From an uncultured bacterium (GTDB lineage: Bacteria; Cyanobacteriota; Vampirovibrionia; Gastranaerophilales; Gastranaerophilaceae): a stretch of DNA of 64,000 nt. Shown here in pieces: positions 53,769-61,352 of the stretch (position 1 is its first letter; each line of letters starts with the position of its first letter). The stretch is from positions 1-64,000 of the forward strand of contig CADAYE010000011.1 of the NCBI GenBank assembly GCA_902792085.1. Reading direction: 5' to 3'. The notes beneath the pieces were generated by a model. It ran no database searches and was not told where the DNA came from. It saw only the letters and a program-made list of their open reading frames with translations. A program made the position numbers and the translations under genes.

Positions 53769-54372
53769 ATGCGGGTTAATGCAGTTAGCAATCACTATAC
53801 TAATAATAAATATAATAATACAACCAGTTTTAAAAGTCTTATTATAGACCAATCCGCTTTAAACATTCTTAAACAATTATCAAAAGAAGATACTTTTGAA
53901 TTACAAAAAATTAAAAAAAAGATTTTCTAAAACAAAATTTTGGGATATGAAAATATCAAGTGTCCGAAATGAATTTGAGGAATTAAAATTCCATTTTATA
54001 AATAAAAAAAGTAACAAAGATATTATTACCGATGGGATATATCCTTATAATATAAAGGGGAAAGATATAAAATTTTATTCTATCATTTATGGTCCGGAAA
54101 ATACTTCATTAAATGCCGTTGATACATTGAGATTTAATTCTGAAAAAAGAGCGCAGGAACTTTTCGATACTCATAAACAAAATATTCAATACATGGTAAA
54201 TAGAAATTACAATTTACGACCTATTGAAAGCATTAAAATAAAGGAAGTTGAACTGCAAATGCTTGAAGAATCGGCACAGCATACTCATAAACTTCATGAT
54301 AAAAGACTTATAAGCACCGAATATAAAACAAAAAGCACTATTGGCAATGGATTTTGCAATAATAAGGCATAA
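53769..54372 (+). pseudogene. Leader-motif gene split by a frameshift in an A8 tract
   Basis: GGAGGAG 8 nt upstream starts MRVNAVSNHYTNNKYNN with TTSFKS, the leader box. The frame ends at 53930 just after AAATTAAAAAAAAG. The +1 frame continues as RFSKTKFWDMKISSVRNEFEEL to 54372. One fewer A in the A8 tract (53913-53920) would join them into about 200 residues. The C-terminal part is Lys-rich and beta/alpha-looking (DIITDGIYPYNIKGKDIKFYSIIYG). The split may be a true frameshift, transcriptional slippage, or a homopolymer sequencing error. Confidence 0.7.
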
Positions 54373-54414
54373 ATAATTAATATAACCAACTTTTGCAAGA
54401 TATACTTTGAGTCA

Positions 54415-54443
54415 TTGACTTTCGGTCAGTAATTTTGTATAAT
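54415..54443 (+). promoter_or_regulatory. tetR operon promoter with overlapping operator candidate
   Basis: TTGACT (54415-54420), 17 bp, TATAAT (54438-54443). TGAC-N5-GTCA (54416-54428) and AGTCA-T-TGACT (54410-54420) are overlapping inverted repeats across the -35 box, as expected for autorepression by a TetR protein. AAGGGG precedes the ATG at 54466. Confidence 0.7.
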
Positions 54444-54465
54444 TATTTTGTAAGGGGTTAATTAT

Positions 54466-55068
54466 ATGACAAAAAGACAGGAAAACGCACTAAAAACCCG
54501 TCAAAAACTGATTGATACAACTGAAGACCTTTTAAAAACAAATGGGTTTAATGCGTTGTGTGTTGAGGATATTACAAAATCTGCAGGTGTGGCAAAAGGG
54601 ACTTTTTATGTCTATTTTGAGCATAAAGAGGATATTGTTGCTGAAATATGCAGAGGATATTTCAAACAGATAGAATACAAATTAAACGAAATGACTGATT
54701 CTGATTTGATTGAAAAATTATCTGTTTATTTTGACAATTTTATGAAGGCGGTTGAATTATATGGAATAAATATTTGCAGGGAGTGGATAAGAAGTACGAT
54801 CGACCCCAAAACTGCACCTGATTATACGGATATGAGCAAATGGCAATATGATATCAATATGCTTACAAATATTTTAAATAATGCCATTGAGAATAGAGAA
54901 TTAAAAAAAGATACTCCGGTTGAACTTTTAACACATTTAATTATTTCCCAACTGTATGGAATGATGACCTGCTGGTGCATGTCAGACGGTGTATTTGAGC
55001 CAAAGGATTGGACAAAAAAGTTTGCAGATTTTCAATTAACAGCGATATTGAGTGAATATTTAATATAA
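54466..55068 (+). CDS. TetR-family transcriptional regulator
   Basis: The 200-residue protein has the TetR N-terminal HTH: TRQKLIDTTEDLLKTNGFNALCVEDITKSAGVAKGTFYVYFEHKEDIV. The C-terminal ligand domain is variable and includes Cys/Trp-rich GMMTCWCMSDGVFEPKDW. It is the first gene of a six-gene same-strand run with short gaps, and inverted repeats overlap its promoter, so it probably represses the whole operon. The inducer may be an electrophile or redox-active compound, judging by the downstream enzymes. Confidence 0.92.
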   Translation: MTKRQENALKTRQKLIDTTEDLLKTNGFNALCVEDITKSAGVAKGTFYVYFEHKEDIVAEICRGYFKQIEYKLNEMTDSDLIEKLSVYFDNFMKAVELYGINICREWIRSTIDPKTAPDYTDMSKWQYDINMLTNILNNAIENRELKKDTPVELLTHLIISQLYGMMTCWCMSDGVFEPKDWTKKFADFQLTAILSEYLI

Positions 55069-55080
55069 AGGAGATAAATT

Positions 55081-56073
55081 ATGCAATATGTAAAATTAGG
55101 CAAGACAGGCGTGGATGTTTCAAGAATTTGCTTAGGCTGTATGAGTTTTGGCAAACCCGGTAAAGAAAACGGTGTTTTTCCTTGGGCAAAAGATTATGAT
55201 GATGCTAAACCAATATTTAAGAAAGCAATTGATTTAGGTATCAATTATTTTGATACGGCAAATGTTTATCAATTAGGTACAAGTGAAGAAATCACAGGGC
55301 GCCTGATTAAAGAATACGGGTTAGACAGAGATGAGATTGTGGTTGCAACAAAAGTACATTTCGCTATGCGTGAAGGCAGACCAAACGGCGCCGGTTCTTC
55401 AAGAAAAAATATTATGGCAGAAATCGACCATTCATTAAAAAGATTAGGACTTGATTATGTTGATTTGTATCAAATTCATAGATTAGACCACGAAACACCG
55501 ATGGAAGAAATTATGGAAGCTTTGCATGATGTTGTAAAATCAGGAAAAGCAAGATATATTGGAGCATCAGTTATGTGGGCTTGGGAATTTGAAAGATTAA
55601 ATCAAATGGCAGAGAGAAACGGCTGGACAAAATTTGTTTCTATGCAGAATCAGTATAATTTGATTTATCGTGAAGAAGAAAGAGAAATGATGCCATTATG
55701 TCAGGACAGAAAAGTTGCGGTTGTACCATGGTCACCATTAGCAGGCGGAAGATGTGCTCATCCTTGGGGTACAAAAACCGCAAGAAATTCTATTGATGAA
55801 GTATCACCAATGGTATGGGGTGCTACAGATGAACAAGATAAGGTTGTTGTAGATAATTTAGAAAAAATCTCAAAAGAATTAGGTTACTCTATGGCACAAG
55901 TGTCTTTGGCTTGGATGCTATCTAAACCTTATATAACATCACCAATTGTCGGGTGTACGGATGTTAAACACGTTGAAGAAGCAGTTTCAGCACTTGACAT
56001 TAAATTAACCGATGAAGTTATCAAAAGGCTTGAAGCCCCTTATGTCCCGCACATCAAAACGGGAGCATATTAA
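55081..56073 (+). CDS. Aldo/keto reductase
   Basis: This NADPH-dependent carbonyl reductase has 330 residues and a TIM barrel. Motifs are [36 protein letters not shown] (catalytic Asp and Tyr), VATKVHF (Lys), DLYQIHRLD (His) and, near the end, [22 protein letters not shown] with cofactor binding. It resembles the YajO/Tas-like AKR subgroup. AAGGAG precedes the ATG, 12 nt after tetR. Confidence 0.93.
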   Translation: MQYVKLGKTGVDVSRICLGCMSFGKPGKENGVFPWAKDYDDAKPIFKKAIDLGINYFDTANVYQLGTSEEITGRLIKEYGLDRDEIVVATKVHFAMREGRPNGAGSSRKNIMAEIDHSLKRLGLDYVDLYQIHRLDHETPMEEIMEALHDVVKSGKARYIGASVMWAWEFERLNQMAERNGWTKFVSMQNQYNLIYREEEREMMPLCQDRKVAVVPWSPLAGGRCAHPWGTKTARNSIDEVSPMVWGATDEQDKVVVDNLEKISKELGYSMAQVSLAWMLSKPYITSPIVGCTDVKHVEEAVSALDIKLTDEVIKRLEAPYVPHIKTGAY

Positions 56074-56093
56074 TAAAAAGAAGGAGACGATTA

Positions 56094-56639
56094 ATGGAAG
56101 AAATAAGAATTGATGTGAGGACCCAAAGTTCTGAAAGAATAGCAGAAGCAAAAAGAAGTTCGGACTTGTGCTTCAGAATAAATCATACAAACCCTACAAC
56201 ATCTGAATGTAAAAAACTTATAGACGAACTTTTTAATCATACATTGGGCGAAAATACCGTTCTTCATCCGCCGATTTTTACGATTTTGGCAGATAAAGTT
56301 AAAATAGGGAAAAATGTTACTATTTTAAATAATTTTCAATGTATGTCGGCAGGCGGTTTGACAATAGAAGATAATACAATGATTTCGCTAAATTGCACTA
56401 TCGCAACAAATAATCACGATTTTTATGACAGATATGTAATTACCTGCAAACCTGTTCATATTAAACGCAATGTATGGATTGGAGTCAATGTAACTATTTT
56501 GCCCGGAGTTACGATAGGAGAAAACGCTATCGTAGGAGCAGGTGCTGTTGTAACAAAAGATGTTCCTGATAATGCAGTTGTTGTCGGCAATCCTGCAAGA
56601 GTAATCAAATATCTTGATGCAGAAAAATTTAAAAAATAA
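56094..56639 (+). CDS. Hexapeptide-repeat acetyltransferase, maltose/galactoside type (1)
   Basis: The 181-residue left-handed beta-helix protein uses acetyl-CoA. Hexapeptide repeats run [27 protein letters not shown] and [44 protein letters not shown]. The catalytic-type His lies in [10 protein letters not shown]. The N-terminal ~45 residues form a Mac-like helical domain. It is paired with a second homologue 12 nt downstream. The substrate is unknown. Confidence 0.88.
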   Translation: MEEIRIDVRTQSSERIAEAKRSSDLCFRINHTNPTTSECKKLIDELFNHTLGENTVLHPPIFTILADKVKIGKNVTILNNFQCMSAGGLTIEDNTMISLNCTIATNNHDFYDRYVITCKPVHIKRNVWIGVNVTILPGVTIGENAIVGAGAVVTKDVPDNAVVVGNPARVIKYLDAEKFKK

Positions 56640-56651
56640 TTCGGAGAAAAA

Positions 56652-57224
56652 ATGAACTATACTGATTTGGAGAAATTCCGCAAAACAATGGCAACAGGGG
56701 AACTTGTAGAAGGTGAAATGCTTAAAACTTTTCATAAATTATCACAAGAAGCCCTGAAAATTACAATGGAATTAAATAACAAATACCATAGCGAAGAAGA
56801 AATTATTGAATTGTTTTCGCAACTTACAGGCAGAGAAGTTGATAAATCTTTCAGACTTTTTCCGCCTTTTCACACAGATTGCGGTAAGAATATAAAAATA
56901 GGCAAAAATGTTTTTATAAATGCCTGCTGCAAATTTCAGGACCAAGGCGGTATAGAAATCGGGAACGGTGTTTTAATCGGGCATAATGTCACTCTTGCGA
57001 CTTTAAACCATGACCAAAGACCGCAATTCCGACAAAATATTTATCCAAAGCCCATAAAAATTGGGGACAATGTCTGGATTGGTTCAAATGCAACAATTTT
57101 GGCAGGGGTGACAATAGGTGACGGGGCAATAATTGGTGCAAATGCCGTTGTAACAAAAGATGTTCCGCCAAATTCCGTAGTTGTCGGAATTCCTGCAAAA
57201 ATTATAAAATATGTAAATCAATAA
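56652..57224 (+). CDS. Hexapeptide-repeat acetyltransferase, maltose/galactoside type (2)
   Basis: The 190-residue protein has the same fold ([36 protein letters not shown], with the His in LNHDQ). It ends [44 protein letters not shown]. Its N-terminus ([22 protein letters not shown]) is more typical of maltose acetyltransferases. It shares ancestry with the preceding gene but is well diverged. GGAG lies before the ATG. Confidence 0.88.
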   Translation: MNYTDLEKFRKTMATGELVEGEMLKTFHKLSQEALKITMELNNKYHSEEEIIELFSQLTGREVDKSFRLFPPFHTDCGKNIKIGKNVFINACCKFQDQGGIEIGNGVLIGHNVTLATLNHDQRPQFRQNIYPKPIKIGDNVWIGSNATILAGVTIGDGAIIGANAVVTKDVPPNSVVVGIPAKIIKYVNQ

Positions 57225-57237
57225 AAAGGAGAAATAA

Positions 57238-57876
57238 ATGAAAGTATTATTATTTAACGGTTCACCACACAAAAACGGATGTACTTATACCGCATTGGAA
57301 GAAATCTCAAAAACATTAAAAGAGGAAGGAATAGACTCTGAAATTTATCAAATCGGAATCAAATCTATAACACCCTGTCGAGGCTGCGGTGCATGTTCAA
57401 AAATCGGTAAATGCGTTATAAATGATGATGATGTAAATAATTTTGTTGAAAAAGCAAAAGATTTTGACGGATTTATATTCGGTTCACCGGTTCATTATGG
57501 AAGCGCATGCGGAGGAATAACTGCATTTTTAGACAGAGCATTTTTCGTTAATTTTACAGGTGGAAAGAAAGTTTTTGAACATAAACCCGGAGCTGCTATT
57601 GCAAGTGCAAGACGTGCCGGTACAACTGCTACTTTAGACCAATTGAATAAATATTTTGCTATTACTGAAATGCCGATGATTTCAGGCAGATATTGGAATA
57701 TGATACATGGTCATACACCTGATGATGTTAAACAGGATTTAGAAGGTATGCAAAATATGAGAATACTGGCTCGTAATATGGCATGGCATTTAAAATGCAA
57801 AGAGGCAGGTGAAAAAGCCGGTGTTCCGATGCCAAAACAGGAAGAAATAGTATTTACTAATTTTATAAGGGGGTAA
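57238..57876 (+). CDS. NAD(P)H-dependent FMN reductase / iron-sulfur flavoprotein family
   Basis: The 212-residue flavodoxin-fold protein opens LLFNGSPHKNGCTYTALEE (phosphate-binding loop) and carries a Cys cluster, PCRGCGACSKIGKCV, as in iron-sulfur flavoproteins. GSPVHYGSACGGITAFLDRAFF contacts the flavin. It may reduce quinones or electrophiles, fitting with the reductase and TetR in the operon. AAGGAG precedes the ATG, 13 nt after the acetyltransferase. Confidence 0.88.
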   Translation: MKVLLFNGSPHKNGCTYTALEEISKTLKEEGIDSEIYQIGIKSITPCRGCGACSKIGKCVINDDDVNNFVEKAKDFDGFIFGSPVHYGSACGGITAFLDRAFFVNFTGGKKVFEHKPGAAIASARRAGTTATLDQLNKYFAITEMPMISGRYWNMIHGHTPDDVKQDLEGMQNMRILARNMAWHLKCKEAGEKAGVPMPKQEEIVFTNFIRG

Positions 57877-57879
57877 TAT

Positions 57880-58734
57880 ATGAAAAAAATATTATTTTTA
57901 ATAATCATATTATCCTTTATATTACAAAGCACATGTTTTGCTTTGGCACAGAAAAATAAAGGAGAAACAAAAATTATGACTAAAATAGTACAAACGGCAG
58001 GCAGAGATAATTTAGGAAACTTTGCACCTGAATTTGCACATTTTAATGATGATATTTTATTTGGAGAAAACTGGAACAATCAGAATATTTCAACAAAAAC
58101 AAGATGTATTATAACGGTTGTGGCCCTTATGTCACAGGGTATAACAGATTCTTCTTTAAAATATCATCTTCAAAACGCAAAAAATAACGGGGTAACAAAA
58201 GAAGAAATTTCCGCAATAATTACAAATACTGCCTTTTATGCAGGATGGCCAAAAGCGTGGGCAGTTTTTAATCTTGCAAAAGACATTTGGAATGACAATA
58301 CACCTGTCTTAACAGAAAAAGATAAATATGCACAGACAATAATGTTCCCGATAGGAAATCCAAATGATGCTTATGCAAAATATTTTATCGGACAGAGTTA
58401 TATTGCCCCTGTTTCAACTTCGCAGGTAAAAATTTACAATGTAACTTTTGAACCGAAATGCAGAAATAATTGGCATATTCACAAAGCAAAATCAGGCGGC
58501 GGTCAAATGCTGATTGCAGTTGGAGGCAGAGGATATTATCAGGAATGGGGGAAAGAACCCATTGAAATGAAACCGGGAGATGTTATAAATATTCCTGCGA
58601 ATGTAAAACACTGGCACGGAGCTGCTCCAGATTCATGGTTTTCACATTTAGCAGTAGAAATTGACGGGATTGAAACCTCAAACGAATGGCTCGAGCCCGT
58701 AAATGATGAAGAATATGAGAAAATTTCGCCATAA
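57880..58734 (+). CDS. Secreted carboxymuconolactone-decarboxylase-like plus cupin protein
   Basis: The 284-residue protein has a signal peptide (ILFLIIILSFILQSTCFA), a CMD/AhpD-like helical domain (about residues 45-140, KTRCIITVVALMSQGI, TNTAFYAGWPKAWAVF) and a C-terminal cupin with metal-type His (NNWHIHKAKSGGGQMLIAVGG and KPGDVINIPANVKHWHGA). The CxxC of peroxidase-active AhpD is absent. Such CMD-cupin fusions occur near aldo/keto reductases and flavodoxins. It follows the flavoprotein by 3 nt. The reaction is unassigned. Confidence 0.88.
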   Translation: MKKILFLIIILSFILQSTCFALAQKNKGETKIMTKIVQTAGRDNLGNFAPEFAHFNDDILFGENWNNQNISTKTRCIITVVALMSQGITDSSLKYHLQNAKNNGVTKEEISAIITNTAFYAGWPKAWAVFNLAKDIWNDNTPVLTEKDKYAQTIMFPIGNPNDAYAKYFIGQSYIAPVSTSQVKIYNVTFEPKCRNNWHIHKAKSGGGQMLIAVGGRGYYQEWGKEPIEMKPGDVINIPANVKHWHGAAPDSWFSHLAVEIDGIETSNEWLEPVNDEEYEKISP

Positions 58735-58746
58735 CAAGAAGTTTTT

Positions 58747-60120
58747 CTAAACTCTTCCGTAGCAGTCTTCATAGCGGATTATATCATCTTCTGATATATA
58801 ATCCCCTTTTTGAACTTCAATAATTTTTAATTCCTCATCATAAGGATTTTGTAAAGAATGTTTTGCCTGAAGCGGAATATCAATACTGTCACCGGCATAC
58901 AGGTGAAATTCTTTGCCGTCCTTTATTACAAGTGCTTTACCTTCTAATACAACCCAATGTTCCGAACGGTGATTATGGGATTGTATTGATAATTTTTGTT
59001 TTGGTAATACACAAATTGTTTTTGTCAGGTATCCTTTTCCACCATTCATACAAGTATAATAGCCCCATGGGCGAAATACGGTCTTATGCAATTGTGTTGT
59101 ATCACTTTGCTGAGATTTTAATTTTTCGTATATTTTTTTAACATCCTGTGTTTTATCCATTTTGCAAGCCATAATCGCATCTTCTGTTTCGACGATTACA
59201 ACATCTTCCAAATCTGCAACCGCAACAAGTTCTTTTTGAGAATAAATAAATGAATTTTTCACATTCTCGGTTATTACTTTCCCTTCCAAAACATTTCCGT
59301 TTTCATCTTTAGTTTTTACATTATACAAAGACTGCCAAGAACCTAAATCATTCCAATCAGATTGCAATTCAACAAGCGCAATCCTGTCAGATTTTTCCAT
59401 AATGGCATAGTCTATTGAAATTGACGGCATGTTTTCATAAATACCATATTTAATTTTATCCGCAGTAAAATCAAGGTCTTTCAAATTTAAATAAATTTCA
59501 GGTGCATATTTTTGGAATTCTTCCATAAATACGGAAATTTTACCCATAAAAATTCCGCCGTTCCAATAATAATTCCCCTCGCTTAAATACTTTTTAGCAG
59601 TATCAATATCAGGTTTTTCAACAAATTTATCTACCATATTTCCGTTTGCTTTAATGTATCCGTAACCTGTTTCCGGATAAGACGGTTTGATGCCAAATGT
59701 AACTATGTAACCTTTTGAAGCGAATTCAATTCCGGCTTCGACTGTTTTATTAAATTTCTCAATATCTCTTATTAAATGATCTGACGGAACAATAAGAACT
59801 ATATCATCAGTGTTATCGTTTTGTTTAAAGTATTCAAGAGTACACGCAATTGCAGGTGCGGTATTTTTACCCAAAGGTTCTGCTATAACTTTATTGTCTT
59901 TGTCAATTTTATTCAGTTGAAGTTTGATATCAGAATAATGCTTGACATTAGTTACGGTAACAATATCTTTACCTTTTGAAAATTCTTTTAATCTTGTGAA
60001 AGTTTGCTGTAATAAACTGCAATCATTATCAAGACTCAATAACTGTTTTGGATACATATCTCTTGACAAAGGCCATAATCTGCTTCCCGAACCACCTGCA
60101 AGTATAATTGATTTCATCAT
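58747..60120 (-). CDS. manC: Mannose-1-phosphate guanylyltransferase / mannose-6-phosphate isomerase
   Basis: This bifunctional type II PMI/GMP enzyme makes GDP-mannose for surface glycans. The 457-residue protein starts ILAGGSGSRLWPLSRDMYPKQLL (nucleotide-binding signature), with IVPSDHLI, FGIKPSYPETGYGYIK and FVEKPD. The C-terminal cupin isomerase domain contains RPWGYYTCMNGGKGYLTKTICVLP and SIQSHNHRSEHWVVLEGKA. The start follows AAGGGAGAA. It converges with the cupin gene, 12 bp apart. Confidence 0.95.
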   Translation of the reverse strand: MMKSIILAGGSGSRLWPLSRDMYPKQLLSLDNDCSLLQQTFTRLKEFSKGKDIVTVTNVKHYSDIKLQLNKIDKDNKVIAEPLGKNTAPAIACTLEYFKQNDNTDDIVLIVPSDHLIRDIEKFNKTVEAGIEFASKGYIVTFGIKPSYPETGYGYIKANGNMVDKFVEKPDIDTAKKYLSEGNYYWNGGIFMGKISVFMEEFQKYAPEIYLNLKDLDFTADKIKYGIYENMPSISIDYAIMEKSDRIALVELQSDWNDLGSWQSLYNVKTKDENGNVLEGKVITENVKNSFIYSQKELVAVADLEDVVIVETEDAIMACKMDKTQDVKKIYEKLKSQQSDTTQLHKTVFRPWGYYTCMNGGKGYLTKTICVLPKQKLSIQSHNHRSEHWVVLEGKALVIKDGKEFHLYAGDSIDIPLQAKHSLQNPYDEELKIIEVQKGDYISEDDIIRYEDCYGRV

Positions 60121-60257
60121 TTTCTCCCTTAAACCTATATGCTTATTTTATCATAAGAATTTTGTTTTTTATTCTTATGTAACAAAGTTTATAGAAAAAG
60201 GGGAATAATAACAATATGGAGAATATTATACTTTTTTTTTAAGAATTTGGAAGAAAT

Positions 60258-60555
60258 TTAGTCCAAAATACGACTTTGAACCTGTTTTATTAATTTATCG
60301 TATTTATCAACGGGCAATCCTATTTTTTTTTGCCCAATACTTGATATTAGAATATATTTGTATTTCAACACGTGCCTTGCCCAAATCATCAAAACCGAGA
60401 TTATCGGCATTCTTAATAAATTCGTCTTTTTGGCATTCCATTATATCAATTTGCTCACGTACAAGATGTTCTATTGGCTTATTCATTTTTTCCGCCTCTT
60501 TTACTTGCCGAACAATTTCTTGGCTTCTTGCCACTAATTCTGGTGAATATTTCAT
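60258..60555 (-). pseudogene. Small unknown gene with a probable frameshift in an A9 tract
   Basis: The frame from the ATG at 60555 (AAAGGAG upstream) gives an 82-residue helical protein ending KKNRIAR at 60307, immediately after an A9 run (60323-60331 on the plus strand, T9). With one A fewer the frame continues as IGLPVDKYDKLIKQVQSRILD to a stop at 60258, a more natural C-terminus. It follows the calpain-like cassette by 13 nt, an arrangement like toxin-immunity pairs. Function and immunity role are speculative. Confidence 0.55.
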
Positions 60556-60568
60556 AATAAAAACTCCT

Positions 60569-61321
60569 TTAAATCTTTAAAAATTCTATATGATTTATAT
60601 ATGGATGTAATTTTTCTATTGGTATTTCAGTAACTTCAGCATATGCATGAGGATTACCAATTTTTACCATTTTAGTACTTTCATTATAACCTAAAATTGA
60701 ATAAGCGTGACTAGAAACTAAATTATATTCAGGTAATAATGCACTCTCAGCGGCAGATGCAGGTTTTGGCTTTGTGCCAAAAGCAAAAATATAATTTTGA
60801 TCATTTGCATACTGTTTTAGAATAAACTCAGTACTTTCAATATCAACATCACGTATTGCCAATGCTTTATCAGAAAAATCCGAAAAATATTTATCTAATA
60901 AAAACATTTTTCCTCTACCATCAGTACGACTTAATGGATACATAAATATTTGACCGGTCTTCGGATTTCTATATGGTATGCTATCTCTCAAAGATAAACT
61001 TGAATATGAATTTGAATTGACTAGGCGATTATTCTTTCTAACTTTGAAGGTAACTAAATCCATAATAGAACCTTGTCCAAAAACATCACCCATTGCCTGT
61101 AATGCATGTCCCCAAGCTGCACGCTGCATTACATCATCAACAGCTTCAATGCTAGGATAATCAACAACTGTTACTTCTCTTAATGCAACACGAGCGTTAT
61201 ATGGAGTGGCATAAACAGGCTCTATTCCAAGCCTTTTGTAAACTCCTGTAAATCCAAGTTCCTCAAACTTTTTATCTCCGTTAAAGAATTTACTTTTAAA
61301 GGCTCTGCCGTTAAAATAAAA
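60569..61321 (-). pseudogene. Orphan C-terminal cassette, calpain-like cysteine protease fragment
   Basis: The frame is open from 61321, directly after a stop codon, without a credible start or ribosome-binding site. The first ATG is at 61129. The 250 codons read FNGRAFKSKFFNGDKKFEEL to a C-terminus with SSHAYSILGYNESTKMVKIGNPHAYAEV. That end matches calpain-like (C2) proteases in the catalytic His (HAYS) and Asn (NPH) regions. The GDCW-type catalytic Cys region is missing, so the piece is 5' truncated. It sits between a toxin-like gene and a small gene, like displaced toxin tips of polymorphic toxin loci. Confidence 0.62.
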
Positions 61322-61326
61322 TTATT

Positions 61327-61350
61327 AATATATCAGAACATTGATATATT
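61327..61350. other. Hairpin at the junction of toxin-like gene and cassette
   Basis: A perfect 9-bp stem AATATATCA/TGATATATT with 6-nt loop lies between the stop of the 61353 gene and the orphan open frame. It may be a weak terminator or mark a recombination junction. Confidence 0.45.
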
Positions 61351-61352
61351 TA

